This document shows positions 32,322 through 41,400 of a stretch of DNA of 42,505 bases, piece by piece (the first letter of the stretch is position 1; every line of letters starts with the position of its first letter). Under the pieces are notes generated by a model. It was not told the DNA's origin. It did no database searches and saw only the letters and a list, made by a program, of their open reading frames with translations. Source of the stretch: Pseudomonas sp. SJZ079 (GTDB lineage Bacteria; Pseudomonadota; Gammaproteobacteria; Pseudomonadales; Pseudomonadaceae); contig NZ_VIUH01000035.1 in assembly GCF_007993865.1 (NCBI RefSeq), forward strand, positions 1 to 42,505. The letters run 5' to 3'. The position numbers and the translations under genes were made by a program.

Positions 32322-33455
32322 ATGCGCCCAAGCTGGGACATCTTCTGTAGCGTCGTCGACAATTACGGTGACATCGGCGTGACCTGGCGCCTGGCACGGC
32401 AACTGGTGGCCGAGCACGATGCTGCGGTGCGCCTGTGGGTGGATGATCTGCAGGCCTTTGCCCGCTTGTGCCCGGAGGCCGATGTGCGGGCCGCGCAACA
32501 ATCCCGGCAGGGCGTGGATATTCGTCACTGGCCGGCGCCTTGGCTGCCCGTCGAGGCGGCGGATGTGGTGATCGAGGCCTTCGCCTGCGAATTGCCCGCG
32601 GCTTATGTGGCCGCCATGGCCCAGCGCGCACGGCCATCGCTGTGGTTGAACCTGGAGTATTTGAGCGCCGAGGATTGGGTCGGTGGTTGCCACGGCCTGC
32701 CCTCAATGCAGTCGACTGGCTTGCAGAAGTTCTTCTTTTTTCCGGGTTTTCGCCCGGAAACCGGTGGCCTGCTGCGCGAGGCAGGCTTGCTCGAGCGGCG
32801 TCGCAACTTTCAGCGGGACCCCGCCGCCCGGCAGGCGTTCTTGCAGCGCTTGGATGTGACGCCGCAGGAGGGCGTCCGGCTGATCTCATTGTTTGCCTAC
32901 GAGAACCGCGGCCTGGCCAGTTGGTTGGACGTGCTGGCGGCAGGTGCCCAGCCGACTCACATGCTGGTGCCCGAGGGTCGGGTGCTCGCCGATGTGCAAG
33001 GGTGGTTGGGCGTGACTGGTTTGGCGGTGGGTGCCTTGGAAATGCGGGGCGCCTTGACGGTTCAGGTGCTGCCGTTCGTCACCCAGGATGATTACGACCG
33101 CCTGCTGTGGAGCTGTGATTTCAATGCGGTGCGCGGTGAAGACTCTTTCGTGCGCGCACAATGGGCCGGGCGGCCGTTGCTCTGGCACATCTATCAGCAG
33201 CAAGAGAGCGTGCACCTGGACAAGCTCGAAGCCTTTCTCGCGCTCTATATAAATGGCTTGTCGCCCGCCGCGCGTGCGGCGCTGACGGCTCTGTGGCAGG
33301 CGTGGAACCTTGGCGAAGGGGTGGGGGGAAGCTGGCTGGCGCTGCAGCAGGTGTGGCCGGAGCTGACCTCACATGCCGAGGCGTGGTGTCTAGAGCAGGC
33401 CTCGCAGACTGATCTTGCCGCAGCGCTGGTACAGTTTTACCGAAATTGGCTATGA
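32322..33455 (+). CDS. earP: EarP, protein-arginine rhamnosyltransferase for EF-P
   Basis: 377 residues from ATG 32322 (GGAG upstream; an in-frame ATG at 32292 is less likely). It transfers rhamnose from dTDP-L-rhamnose to arginine 32 of EF-P. The catalytic residues known from Pseudomonas EarP are in place: D13 and D17 in VVDNYGDIGV, and E273 in RGEDSFVRAQ. The length equals the family norm. It is directly followed by efp, its only known substrate, 47 bases downstream, and probably provides the efp promoter from its 3' end. Confidence 0.97.
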   Translation: MRPSWDIFCSVVDNYGDIGVTWRLARQLVAEHDAAVRLWVDDLQAFARLCPEADVRAAQQSRQGVDIRHWPAPWLPVEAADVVIEAFACELPAAYVAAMAQRARPSLWLNLEYLSAEDWVGGCHGLPSMQSTGLQKFFFFPGFRPETGGLLREAGLLERRRNFQRDPAARQAFLQRLDVTPQEGVRLISLFAYENRGLASWLDVLAAGAQPTHMLVPEGRVLADVQGWLGVTGLAVGALEMRGALTVQVLPFVTQDDYDRLLWSCDFNAVRGEDSFVRAQWAGRPLLWHIYQQQESVHLDKLEAFLALYINGLSPAARAALTALWQAWNLGEGVGGSWLALQQVWPELTSHAEAWCLEQASQTDLAAALVQFYRNWL

Positions 33456-33456
33456 T
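33427..33456 (+). promoter_or_regulatory. Possible efp promoter inside the end of earP
   Basis: TGGTAC (33427-33432), 18 bases, then TATGAT (33451-33456) with the extended TTGGC before it. It lies at the end of the earP coding region, 47 bases before efp, and could give the highly expressed efp its own transcript. Confidence 0.45.
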
Positions 33457-33502
33457 ACGCGGCCTAGAAATTCCGTATCTCCATCCAAACCCGGATATTA
33501 GT

Positions 33503-34075
33503 ATGAAAACCGCACAAGAAATGAAGCCCAACAGTGTGGCTCTGATCGACGGCCAACCTTGGCTCATCCAGAAGGCCGAGTTCACCAAGTCCGGTCGTAA
33601 CAGCGCCATCGTTAAAATGAAGCTGCGCAACCTGTTGACTGGTTCCTCGACTGAGACCGTTTACAAGGCAGACGACAAGCTCGAGCCGGTCATCCTCGAC
33701 CGCGTAGCTGTGACCTATTCCTACTACAGCGAGCCGAACTACGTCTTCATGGACGAAGAGTTCAACCAGTACGAACTGAACAAAGACGACCTCGAAAGCG
33801 TCATGCCGTTCATCGTTGATGGCATGACCGACGTCTGCGAAGCCGTGTTCTTCGAAGGTAAAGTGGTTTCGGTTGACCTGCCGACCACCATCGTTCGCCA
33901 AATCACCTACACCGAAGGTTCCGCTCGCGGCGATACCTCGGGCAAGGTGATGAAGCCGGCCAAGCTGAGCAACGGTACCGAAGTCAAGGTTGCCGATTTC
34001 TGCGAAATCGACGACTGGATCGAAATCGATACCCGCACCGGCGAGTACAAGTCGCGCGCTAAAGCTCCAGTCTAA
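33503..34075 (+). CDS. efp: Elongation factor P
   Basis: 190 residues from MKTAQEMKPNSVALIDGQPW (ATG 33503; upstream in-frame starts would add a non-family extension). EF-P binds between P and E sites of the ribosome and relieves stalling at proline runs. The modification-site loop reads KSGRN with R32, the arginine rhamnosylated by EarP, rather than the lysine used with EpmA/EpmB. The three OB-like domains are complete. A strong terminator follows at 34101. Confidence 0.98.
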   Translation: MKTAQEMKPNSVALIDGQPWLIQKAEFTKSGRNSAIVKMKLRNLLTGSSTETVYKADDKLEPVILDRVAVTYSYYSEPNYVFMDEEFNQYELNKDDLESVMPFIVDGMTDVCEAVFFEGKVVSVDLPTTIVRQITYTEGSARGDTSGKVMKPAKLSNGTEVKVADFCEIDDWIEIDTRTGEYKSRAKAPV

Positions 34076-34100
34076 ATACTGGCTTTACCCGCGAACTGAA

Positions 34101-34128
34101 AAGCCCGGCCTTGGTGCCGGGCTTTTTT
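34101..34128 (+). terminator. Terminator after efp
   Basis: Nine-base stem AAGCCCGGC/GCCGGGCTT (34101-34109 and 34116-34124) with a six-base loop and TTTT. Confidence 0.88.
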
Positions 34129-34146
34129 CTGTCTGCAGTCTGCTGC

Positions 34147-35103
34147 TCAGCTGCGGCCTAAGCCGCTTTGCAGGGCCAGGTCCCAGGGCGGCACCGGGCC
34201 GAAGCGCGCCTTGAGAAACTCCAGCAGCAGACGACTGCGCGATCCGCTATCGCGTTCCAGGCGTAAGGCATAGATACCGCTGGGCTCTGGCGCCGGCAGG
34301 CCGTGTTCGCAGAACAGCGGCACGAGTTCACCGCGCAGCAGATAGTCGCTGATCAGCCAGGTCGGCAAATGGGCGATGCCGAGGCCGGCGAGGGCGCTGA
34401 ACAACAGGGTTTCGGCATTGTTGGCGGTCATCCGTAAGCGCTTCGGGCGATAGATGTTGAGCTTGCCAGCCTGCTCGAAGCGCCAGGCATAGGGCGGCGC
34501 CAGGCTCTCCCAGTCCAGGCCGTGGTGTTCGGTCAGTTCGCTGGGCGAGCGGGGTACGCCGTGCTGGGACAGGTAGGCCGGGCTGGCGCAGGCGACGCGC
34601 ACCAGTGGCGACAGGGTCGTGGCCACCAGGCGGGTATCGGCCAGCGGGCCGATGCGCAGCACCAGATCGACCTCGCCCAGGTGCGCGCCCTGCAGGTCGA
34701 CGAAACTGTCGATCAGTCGTAGCTGCACATCCAGTCCCGGATAGGCCAGGAGAAACTCGGCAATCGCCGGTGCCAGGTGACGACGGCCAAAGGGCGCTGG
34801 CGCGTCGATGCGAATCAGCCCTTCCGGTGCGCTGCTCAGCGATACGGCTTCGGCGCGGGCCAGGTGCAGTTCGTTTAGTACGCGCTTGGCCCGTTCGGCA
34901 AACGCCAGGCCGGCAGGGGTGACCCTGATGGCGTGGGTACTGCGGCTGAATAGCTGACTGCCGAGCGAGCGCTCCAGCGCGTCGATGCGCCGGGCGACCG
35001 CGGAAGGGGTGAGCGGGTGACGGCGGGCGGCGGCGGAGAAGCTCGAGGTTTCCAGCACATCGAGAAACAGGCTGAGCTGGTCGGTGAGGGCGTCGGGGTT
35101 CAT
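34147..35103 (-). CDS. LysR-family transcriptional regulator
   Basis: 318 residues from MNPDALTDQLSLFLDVL. The N-terminal winged helix has SSFSAAARRHPLTPSAVARRIDALERSLGSQLFSRS (about 20-55), and the effector domain follows in two lobes, ending with a short extension. It is divergent from the TSUP permease gene with about 100 bases between, so it likely controls that gene. The effector cannot be read. Candidate operator bases TGCG/GTGCG occur in the intergenic space. Confidence 0.9.
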   Translation of the reverse strand: MNPDALTDQLSLFLDVLETSSFSAAARRHPLTPSAVARRIDALERSLGSQLFSRSTHAIRVTPAGLAFAERAKRVLNELHLARAEAVSLSSAPEGLIRIDAPAPFGRRHLAPAIAEFLLAYPGLDVQLRLIDSFVDLQGAHLGEVDLVLRIGPLADTRLVATTLSPLVRVACASPAYLSQHGVPRSPSELTEHHGLDWESLAPPYAWRFEQAGKLNIYRPKRLRMTANNAETLLFSALAGLGIAHLPTWLISDYLLRGELVPLFCEHGLPAPEPSGIYALRLERDSGSRSRLLLEFLKARFGPVPPWDLALQSGLGRS

Positions 35104-35206
35104 GGCTGCTCGGTTATGCGTAGATAGCACAGCCATTGTGCGTGGTTGTGCGTTTCCATACTAGCGCCGGCTGGCTAGCATGCTCGGCATCTCAATGGAG
35201 CCTGTG

Positions 35207-35962
35207 ATGAGCCTGATCGACTTTGCGCTGAATTTAATCCTCGGTACCGTGCTCGGCACCCTCGGCGGACTGTTTGGCATCGGCGGCGGCTTGATTGCGA
35301 TTCCGGCCTTGGGCGTGTTGTTCGGCCTCGATCAACAGTTGGCCCAGGGCACGGCCTTGGTCATGGTGGTGCCCAATGTACTGCTGGCCCTGTGGCGCTA
35401 TCACCAGCGCAATCGCATCGACCTGCGCCATGCATTGAGCCTGGCGCTCAGCAGTTTCTTGTGTGCCGTGCTCGGCTCGGGCTGGGCGGTGACCCTGGAT
35501 GCCGAGCGCATGCGCCTGGCGTTCGTCGGCTTTCTCGTGGCGCTGGCGCTCTACAATTTCTCGCGGCTGTACTTCCGGCCCGCGGCTGGCAGCACCGAGT
35601 TGCGCTACCCCTGGCCCTGGCTGGCGCTGCTGGGCAGCGGCGCGGGGCTGCTCGGTGGGCTGTTCGGTGTCGGCGGCGCGGTGCTCGCCACGCCGGTGTT
35701 GACCAGTGTGTTTGGCACGACCCAGGTGGTCGCTCAAGGCCTGTCATTGGCCCTGGCGGCGCCGAGTACCGGCGTGACCCTGGCGACTTACGCCGTGCAT
35801 GGCCACGTCGATTGGGCGCTCGCAGTCCCCTTGGCGCTGGGTGGGCTGTTCAGCATCAGCTGGGGCGTCAGGCTCGCCCATGCCTTGCCGGAGCGCCTGT
35901 TGCGGGCTTTGTTCGCCGGGTTCCTGTTGCTCTGCGCCGTGCTGCTCGGGCTTAAAGTTTAA
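35207..35962 (+). CDS. TSUP-family (TauE/SafE) membrane permease
   Basis: 251 residues from ATG 35207, with GGAG at 35195-35198. Multiple membrane helices in two halves, each with a glycine motif: GTLGGLFGIGGGLIAIPAL near 20-38 and GLLGGLFGVGGAVLATPVL near 155-173. TSUP proteins carry sulfite, sulfoacetate or other sulfur-containing or organic anions; the substrate is not deducible. Its start is divergent from the LysR gene and its last 11 bases overlap the end of the next, convergent LysR gene. Confidence 0.88.
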   Translation: MSLIDFALNLILGTVLGTLGGLFGIGGGLIAIPALGVLFGLDQQLAQGTALVMVVPNVLLALWRYHQRNRIDLRHALSLALSSFLCAVLGSGWAVTLDAERMRLAFVGFLVALALYNFSRLYFRPAAGSTELRYPWPWLALLGSGAGLLGGLFGVGGAVLATPVLTSVFGTTQVVAQGLSLALAAPSTGVTLATYAVHGHVDWALAVPLALGGLFSISWGVRLAHALPERLLRALFAGFLLLCAVLLGLKV

Positions 35963-36806
35963 AGCCCTCGACTATGTGCTCGGCCAGCGTCTCGGTCACC
36001 GGCGACTGGCTATGGGTATTGCGTAGCAGCACGATGCTGGCCGCCGGCATGGGGGGCAGCCCTTCGGCCTCGCCGATGATGCGCATGTCCGGGCTGATCA
36101 GGCTCTGCAGCTGCGCGGTAATTGCCAGGCCGGCGCTGACCACTGCCATGATCGCCGACAGACTCGGGCTGGTGTAGGCGATGCGGTACTCGCGCTCCAT
36201 GGCATCCAGGGCATTGCAGGCCCAGGCACGGCAGAAGCATTGCGAGTTGAACATGGCCAGGGGCAGTGGTTCTTGTTCATGTGGGCTGAAACCATTGGCC
36301 TCGGCCCAGACGATGCGTTCCTGACGCAGCAGCTGACCGATTTCGGTGCCCGGTTCGCGGGTGACGATGGTCAGGTCGAGGTCTTGGCGTTGCAATAGGT
36401 TGAACGACGGCTCGCAGTGCAGCTCCACCTGGACCAGCGGGTAGGCCTGGGCGAAGCGCGACAGAATTCCCGGCATGAAGCGCATCACATAGTCATCCGG
36501 GGTACCGATGCGCACCGAGCCGACCATATGCGGCTCGCGCAGGGTGGTCATCACTTCGCCATGCAGCTTGAGGATGCGCCGCGCGTAGCCCAGCAGCACC
36601 TGGCCCTCGGCGGTCAGGCTGACCTGGCGGCCATCGCGCTGAAACAGCGGGCGCTGCATGACGTCTTCCTCCAGGCGCTTCATCTGCATGCTCACCGCCG
36701 ACTGGGTGCGGTTGACCATCTCCGCGGCGCGGGTAAAGCCGCCGTGATCGGCGATCGCGACGAAGGTGCGCAGCAGTTCGCTGTCGATGCTCGGGTAGTT
36801 GGCCAT
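35952..36806 (-). CDS. LysR-family transcriptional regulator
   Basis: 284 residues beginning MANYPSIDSELLRTFVAIADHGGFTRAAEMVNRTQSAVSMQMKRLEE, a classical LysR winged helix. The C-terminal lobes are complete. The gene overlaps the TSUP gene tail-to-tail by 11 bases, and it diverges from the DUF1127 gene, whose promoter region it may also control. Ligand unknown. Confidence 0.9.
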   Translation of the reverse strand: MANYPSIDSELLRTFVAIADHGGFTRAAEMVNRTQSAVSMQMKRLEEDVMQRPLFQRDGRQVSLTAEGQVLLGYARRILKLHGEVMTTLREPHMVGSVRIGTPDDYVMRFMPGILSRFAQAYPLVQVELHCEPSFNLLQRQDLDLTIVTREPGTEIGQLLRQERIVWAEANGFSPHEQEPLPLAMFNSQCFCRAWACNALDAMEREYRIAYTSPSLSAIMAVVSAGLAITAQLQSLISPDMRIIGEAEGLPPMPAASIVLLRNTHSQSPVTETLAEHIVEGFKL

Positions 36807-36902
36807 TCATCAATCTCCGAGATGCAATGCATAAGAAACATTCGTTGGATTGATCATAAGCCCGGCGCGAGACTGGCGCCAACCCCACAGGAGGGCGACG
36901 AG

Positions 36903-37136
36903 ATGAAAGGTCAAAAAGGTTATGCAATCGTAAACGTGCTGCCACACCATGGTGTAAATCTTGGGGCTTTGGCCCGCAAGGTATGGCTTCAGCTCAAGCG
37001 CTGGTATGAGCTGGCCGAGCAGCGCCGGCAACTGGCGAGTCTCAGTGATGAGGCGCTCAAGGACATGGGCCTGAGTCGTGCGGATATCCTGCCAGAGAGC
37101 GAACGGCCATTCTGGGACGATCCCCTGGCCAAATAA
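36903..37136 (+). CDS. DUF1127-family small protein
   Basis: 77 residues from ATG 36903 with AGGAGG about 10 bases upstream. The C-terminal LKRWYELAEQRRQLASLSDEALKDMGLSRADI is the DUF1127 (YjiS-like) motif. DUF1127 proteins are arginine-rich small proteins linked to phosphate, RNA or stress responses in other bacteria. It diverges from the LysR gene on its left. Confidence 0.85.
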   Translation: MKGQKGYAIVNVLPHHGVNLGALARKVWLQLKRWYELAEQRRQLASLSDEALKDMGLSRADILPESERPFWDDPLAK

Positions 37137-37168
37137 ACCCCTGTGTATGCCCATTCAAGGACACGCCC

Positions 37169-38047
37169 ATGCAGATTGACGTACAGATAGTGAATGCCTT
37201 CGTGGACGGCGAGGCAGGTGGTAATCCGGCAGGTGTGGTGTTGGATGCGGATAATCTGGAGCAGTCGCAGAAACTGGCAATCGCCGCGGCGGTGGGGCTG
37301 TCGGAAACGGCCTTCGTGTCGAGTTCCGAGAAGGCAGCCTTCAAGTTGGAGTTCTTCACCCCGTCGCGGCAGATTGCTCATTGTGGTCATGCCACCATCG
37401 CCACGTTCTCATTGCTGCGCCAATTAGGCCGGGTGGGTGAGGGCTGGACCTCGAAAGAAACTATCGATGGTAGCCGCGACATCCTCATCGCCGGGGAGAT
37501 GGTGTTTATGCAGCAGCTCGCACCGCGCTACCAGGATATCGACGCGGACTCGGCGTTGTATCAGGAGCTGCTGGCCGCGCTGCGCATCGATGCGCAGCAA
37601 CTGATGCCCGCGGTGTTGCCGAGCGTGGTCAATACCGGTAATGGCTTTCTGATTGTGTCGTTGCGCGACGAGGCTGCAGTGGCCGGACTGAAGCCGGATC
37701 AGGCCTTGATCGAAAGGCTCAGTGAGCAACTCGACTTGATTGGTTTCTATGTGTTTTCCAGCCAGGTGCGGGTCGCTGGGCGCGATGCGGGGGCGAGGAT
37801 GTTCGCCCCGCGCTACGGTATCGAGGAAGAGGCCGCCACCGGCATGGCCGCCGGCCCCTTGGCGTGTTTTCTGCGCGATCGCCTGGGGCTGAGCGCCTCG
37901 CGATTGTTGATCGAGCAGGGCTGGTTGATGCCTGCGCCGTCGCCCAGCCTGATCACTGTCGATCTGCAGATTGGCGAGGCTGGCATAGCGTGTTTGATGG
38001 CGGGCGGCACAGCCCAAGTCATGCGTTCGACACACGTCAGGCTATGA
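37169..38047 (+). CDS. PhzF-family isomerase-like protein
   Basis: 292 residues: VQIVNAFVDGEAGGNPAGVVL at the N-terminus, GLSETAFV with E46 (the catalytic glutamate position in PhzF), FFTPSRQIAHCGHATIA, and a second half with EEEAATGMAAGPLACFL. This fold covers PhzF and diaminopimelate-epimerase-like enzymes. No phenazine genes are nearby, so a phenazine role is unlikely; the family has many members of unknown substrate. Confidence 0.88.
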   Translation: MQIDVQIVNAFVDGEAGGNPAGVVLDADNLEQSQKLAIAAAVGLSETAFVSSSEKAAFKLEFFTPSRQIAHCGHATIATFSLLRQLGRVGEGWTSKETIDGSRDILIAGEMVFMQQLAPRYQDIDADSALYQELLAALRIDAQQLMPAVLPSVVNTGNGFLIVSLRDEAAVAGLKPDQALIERLSEQLDLIGFYVFSSQVRVAGRDAGARMFAPRYGIEEEAATGMAAGPLACFLRDRLGLSASRLLIEQGWLMPAPSPSLITVDLQIGEAGIACLMAGGTAQVMRSTHVRL

Positions 38048-38129
38048 TTGTTGGACTTTCAACCATCGAGAACCCCTGAGTGTCGAACGAGCAACGACTG
38101 ATTGGTCGGTCCGTGCGGGTCGCGAGCCG

Positions 38130-39335
38130 GTGACCCTGAGCCTGTCCCTGCGCGAGGCACGTCGTTTGGCGCTGGTCGCCCAGGGCTTTACCGGGCGTCG
38201 CCCGTGCACCGTCAAGCTGGCCCATGTCACCGGGTTGATCGAGCGCCTCGGGGTGCTGCAGATCGACTCGGTCAATGCCTTGGTGCGGTCGCACTATTTA
38301 CCGCTGTTTTCCCGCCTCGGTCCTTACGAGCAAGGGCTGCTGGAGCAGGCCGCCTGGAGCCAGGGGCGGCGGCGCAGTCTGTTCGAGTATTGGGGGCATG
38401 AGGCCTCCTTGTTACCCCTGTCGCTGTATCCGTTGCTGCGCTGGCGGATGCAGCGTGCGCGCAATGGTGAGGGCATCTACAAGCAGCTCGCGCAGTTTGC
38501 TCGCGAGCAGCAGCCATTGATTGCGCAGGTATTGCACGCCGTCCGCGAACGAGGTGCGATGGGCGCCGGCAGCCTCGGTCAGGGTGAGGCGCGCAGCAGT
38601 TCTTGGTGGGGCTGGAGTGCGGAAAAATATGCACTGGAATGGTTGTTCGCCGCCGGCGAGGTGACCGTCGCCGGGCGTCGTGGCTTCGAGCGTTTGTATG
38701 ATCTGCCGGAGCGGGTGCTGCCGGCCGCGCTGCTTGAGCAACCTGAGCTGGATGTCGCCCAGGCGCAGCGCCAGTTATTGCTGCGTGCGGCGCAAGCGCT
38801 GGGTGTGGCCACGGAGAAAGATCTGCGCGACTACTACCGCCTGGATGCCCGCGACAGCCAGGTTCGCCTGGCGGAGCTGCTCGAGAGTGGTCAGCTGCAA
38901 GCGGTTCGCGTGCAGGGCTGGACGCAGCAGGCCTATTGCCTAGATGAACCGAAGATTCCGCGCAAGGTCAGGGTCAGCGCCCTGTTGTCGCCGTTCGATT
39001 CGTTGATCTGGGAACGTGCCCGCACCGAGCGGCTGTTCGACTTTCATTACCGCCTGGAGATCTACACACCCCCGCACAAGCGGGTGTACGGCTACTACGT
39101 ATTACCGTTCCTGCACCACGAGCGCCTGGCAGCACGGCTCGACTTGCGCGCCGAGCGGGCGCAGCAGCGGTTGACGGTGCACGCCGTGCATGAGGAGGTG
39201 CCGGGGTTGGATGAGGAAGGCCTGGCGGCATTGGCGCAGCAGCTGCAGTCGTTGGCCAGCTGGCTGGGGCTGGAGCATGTGCAGCTGAACTGCCCTCGCG
39301 CCAGTGCGGCGCGTTTGCGTGGCTATTTGGCGTGA
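38130..39335 (+). CDS. YcaQ/AlkZ-family DNA glycosylase (HTH_42)
   Basis: 401 residues made of tandem winged helices. The catalytic motif is Q44-I-D46 in VLQIDSVN, the QxD type found in YcaQ, which removes alkylated bases and unhooks interstrand crosslinks, rather than the QxQ type of Streptomyces AlkZ. LSPFDSLIWERARTERLFDFHYRLEIYTPPHKRVYGYYVLPFL near the C-terminus is the family signature. The best start is GTG 38130; ATG options would cut the first helix. It is followed by pyrF after 101 bases. Confidence 0.9.
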   Translation: MTLSLSLREARRLALVAQGFTGRRPCTVKLAHVTGLIERLGVLQIDSVNALVRSHYLPLFSRLGPYEQGLLEQAAWSQGRRRSLFEYWGHEASLLPLSLYPLLRWRMQRARNGEGIYKQLAQFAREQQPLIAQVLHAVRERGAMGAGSLGQGEARSSSWWGWSAEKYALEWLFAAGEVTVAGRRGFERLYDLPERVLPAALLEQPELDVAQAQRQLLLRAAQALGVATEKDLRDYYRLDARDSQVRLAELLESGQLQAVRVQGWTQQAYCLDEPKIPRKVRVSALLSPFDSLIWERARTERLFDFHYRLEIYTPPHKRVYGYYVLPFLHHERLAARLDLRAERAQQRLTVHAVHEEVPGLDEEGLAALAQQLQSLASWLGLEHVQLNCPRASAARLRGYLA

Positions 39336-39396
39336 CGGTCGCCGGCCTGCGGCGGCCTGACTGATCGCCGGATCGGCAAGCGCGCCGCTGTTCCGC

Positions 39397-39402
39397 TACA
39401 AT
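39397..39402 (+). promoter_or_regulatory. Possible -10 element of pyrF
   Basis: TACAAT at 39397-39402, 35 bases before the pyrF start, with no strong -35 at the right spacing. Weak evidence. Confidence 0.3.
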
Positions 39403-39436
39403 GCGCGGCGAATTTTCCTTGCTTGAGAGCCTGTCC

Positions 39437-40135
39437 ATGTCCGTTTGCCAGACGCCGATCATCGTTGCCTTGGATTTCCCGACTCGTGAGGCCGCGTTGG
39501 CGCTGGCCGATCGGCTCGATCCCAAGCTGTGCCGGGTCAAGGTGGGCAAGGAGCTATTCACCCGCTGCGGTCCGGAGATTGTCGCGGCGCTGGGCGCCAA
39601 GGGCTTTGAGGTGTTCCTCGACCTGAAATTCCACGACATCCCCAATACCACGGCGATGGCGGTCAAGGCCGCAGCCGAGATGGGCGTGTGGATGGTCAAC
39701 GTGCACTGTTCGGGCGGCCTGCGCATGATGGCGGCCTGCCGTGAAACCCTGGATAAGTTGAACGGCGCCAAACCGCTGTTGATCGGCGTGACCGTGTTGA
39801 CCAGCATGGAACGTGAAGACCTGGCCGGGATCGGCCTGAATATCGAGCCGCAGGAGCAGGTGCTGCGTCTGGCTGGCTTGGCCGGGCAGGCTGGTCTGGA
39901 TGGCTTGGTGTGCTCCGCCCAGGAAGCGCAGGTCCTGAAAACCACCTATCCGCAGCTGCAGCTGGTGACCCCGGGGATTCGTCCGGCCGGTAGCGCGCAG
40001 GACGACCAGCGACGTATCCTCACGCCGCGCCAGGCGCTGGAAGCCGGTTCCGACTACTTGGTGATCGGTCGGCCGATCAGCCAGGCTGCCGACCCGGCCC
40101 AGGCCCTGGCCGCCGTAGTGGCGGAGCTTGCCTGA
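39437..40135 (+). CDS. pyrF: Orotidine 5'-phosphate decarboxylase
   Basis: 232 residues from MSVCQTPIIVALDFPTREAA; the ATG at 39437 has GAGAG upstream. The active-site motif FLDLKFHDIPNT holds D62, K64 and D67, and VTPGIRPAGSAQDDQRRILTP and GSDYLVIGRPI form the phosphate site. It makes UMP in pyrimidine synthesis. The gene stands alone, as is usual in Pseudomonas. Confidence 0.97.
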   Translation: MSVCQTPIIVALDFPTREAALALADRLDPKLCRVKVGKELFTRCGPEIVAALGAKGFEVFLDLKFHDIPNTTAMAVKAAAEMGVWMVNVHCSGGLRMMAACRETLDKLNGAKPLLIGVTVLTSMEREDLAGIGLNIEPQEQVLRLAGLAGQAGLDGLVCSAQEAQVLKTTYPQLQLVTPGIRPAGSAQDDQRRILTPRQALEAGSDYLVIGRPISQAADPAQALAAVVAELA

Positions 40136-40185
40136 CGCGTTGCAGCATTTGGCGGGCTTCAATTAGGCGTTCGTCGGCGCTCGGA

Positions 40186-40215
40186 TTGCTGAATGCGATC
40201 GAAAAACTGTATACA
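40186..40215 (+). promoter_or_regulatory. Probable queF promoter
   Basis: TTGCTG (40186-40191), 18 bases, then TATACA (40210-40215), in an AT-rich context just before queF. TACAAT two bases on is an alternative -10. Confidence 0.5.
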
Positions 40216-40247
40216 ATTTATTCGTCTCGACTCACCAGGTTTTTGCC

Positions 40248-41078
40248 ATGCACCCCGCCGCCGAACATTCGCCACTGGGTAAATCCAGCGAATACATCGC
40301 CACTTACACACCGTCGTTGCTGTTCCCTATCCCGCGTGCGCCGAAATGGGCCGAACTGGGTTTGAGCGCCGAAACCCTGCCGTACCAGGGGATGGATTTC
40401 TGGAACTGCTTCGAGCTGTCCTGGCTGTTGCCTTCGGGCAAGCCGGTGGTGGCCATCGGCGAGTTCACCATCCCGGCGGATTCGCCGAATATCATCGAAT
40501 CGAAATCCTTCAAGCTGTACCTCAACTCGCTCAATCAAACGGTGTTTGCCGAGTCGGCCGAGCTGGTCGCGGTGCTGCAAAAAGACTTGTCCGCGGCCGC
40601 CGGCAAAGCCGTCGGCGTGCGCGTACGCAGTCTCGACGAGGTGGCCGCAGAGGGCGTGGCGGCGCTGCCGGGAATCTGTATCGATGAGCTGGATGTCCGC
40701 ATCAGCAACTATGAAGAGCCGCAGCCGGGCCTGCTACGTTGCGAGTCGGGCCGGGTGATTGAGGAAAGTCTGCACAGTCATCTGCTGAAGTCCAATTGTC
40801 CGGTCACCGGCCAGCCGGACTGGGGCAGTGTGGTGGTGCAGTACCGTGGCGCGGCGCTGGATCGCGCCGGTTTGCTGGCCTATCTGGTGAGCTTTCGTCA
40901 GCACGCCGACTTTCATGAGCAATGTGTCGAACGAATCTTCCTCGATTTGCAGCGCCTGCTGAAACCCGAGCACCTGACGGTTTACGCACGCTATGTGCGG
41001 CGTGGCGGCTTGGACATCAATCCGTATCGCAGCACCGCAGCGATCCAGCCGGATAACCGCCGGTTGGTGCGCCAGTAA
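40248..41078 (+). CDS. queF: NADPH-dependent 7-cyano-7-deazaguanine reductase
   Basis: 276 residues, the long two-domain QueF type. It reduces preQ0 to preQ1 in queuosine biosynthesis. The active-site cysteine is in KSNCPVTGQPDWGSV, followed by the QHADFHEQCVERIF region that completes the T-fold. N-terminal LGKSSEYIATYTPSLLFPIPR is typical. The last coding bases and stop lie inside a 20-base inverted repeat. Confidence 0.97.
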   Translation: MHPAAEHSPLGKSSEYIATYTPSLLFPIPRAPKWAELGLSAETLPYQGMDFWNCFELSWLLPSGKPVVAIGEFTIPADSPNIIESKSFKLYLNSLNQTVFAESAELVAVLQKDLSAAAGKAVGVRVRSLDEVAAEGVAALPGICIDELDVRISNYEEPQPGLLRCESGRVIEESLHSHLLKSNCPVTGQPDWGSVVVQYRGAALDRAGLLAYLVSFRQHADFHEQCVERIFLDLQRLLKPEHLTVYARYVRRGGLDINPYRSTAAIQPDNRRLVRQ

Positions 41079-41114
41079 ACAGAATCCCGGCTTAGGCCGG
41101 GATTCTGTTTACTG
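41071..41114. terminator. Perfect 20-base hairpin covering the queF stop codon
   Basis: CCAGTAAACAGAATCCCGGC (41071-41090) and its exact reverse complement (41095-41114) with loop TTAG. The queF TAA is at 41076-41078, inside the left arm. There is no T-run, but the position between convergent queF and DUF4404 genes fits a bidirectional terminator or 3'-end stabiliser. Confidence 0.75.
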
Positions 41115-41133
41115 GCGGGGTTGGCTGGCGGGG

Positions 41134-41400
41134 TCAGATTCCCATATTCGCCAGGCTCTGCAAAATATTGCGCAAGGTGCCGGCCAGGGTTGGGTGGCTG
41201 GCCTCGAAGCGCTCCACAGCCAGATTGACTCCGTCCACCAGCGTGGCATCCGGCGCCGCTGCGGCTTGGCGGGCCAGTTGCAGTTCGATTTCCTGGGTCA
41301 GGATGAAGAGCGAGGCCCGGTCTTCTTCACTCAGCGGAGGGTCCTGCGCCAGTTGGTCGCGCAGGTCTTCCAGTTGCTGCTGCAAACGCTTTGCAGGCAT
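41134..41400 (-). CDS. DUF4404-family small protein
   Basis: 88 residues: PAKRLQQQLEDLRDQLAQDPPLSEEDRASLFILTQEIE, a helical hairpin, then a conserved SHPTLAGTLRNILQSLANMGI end usual for DUF4404. No membrane segment. Function unknown. A queF-DUF4404 neighbourhood is common in Pseudomonas, so a link to deazaguanine or stress biology may exist but is unproven. GGGAGAG lies just upstream of the ATG. Confidence 0.8.
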   Translation of the reverse strand: MPAKRLQQQLEDLRDQLAQDPPLSEEDRASLFILTQEIELQLARQAAAAPDATLVDGVNLAVERFEASHPTLAGTLRNILQSLANMGI

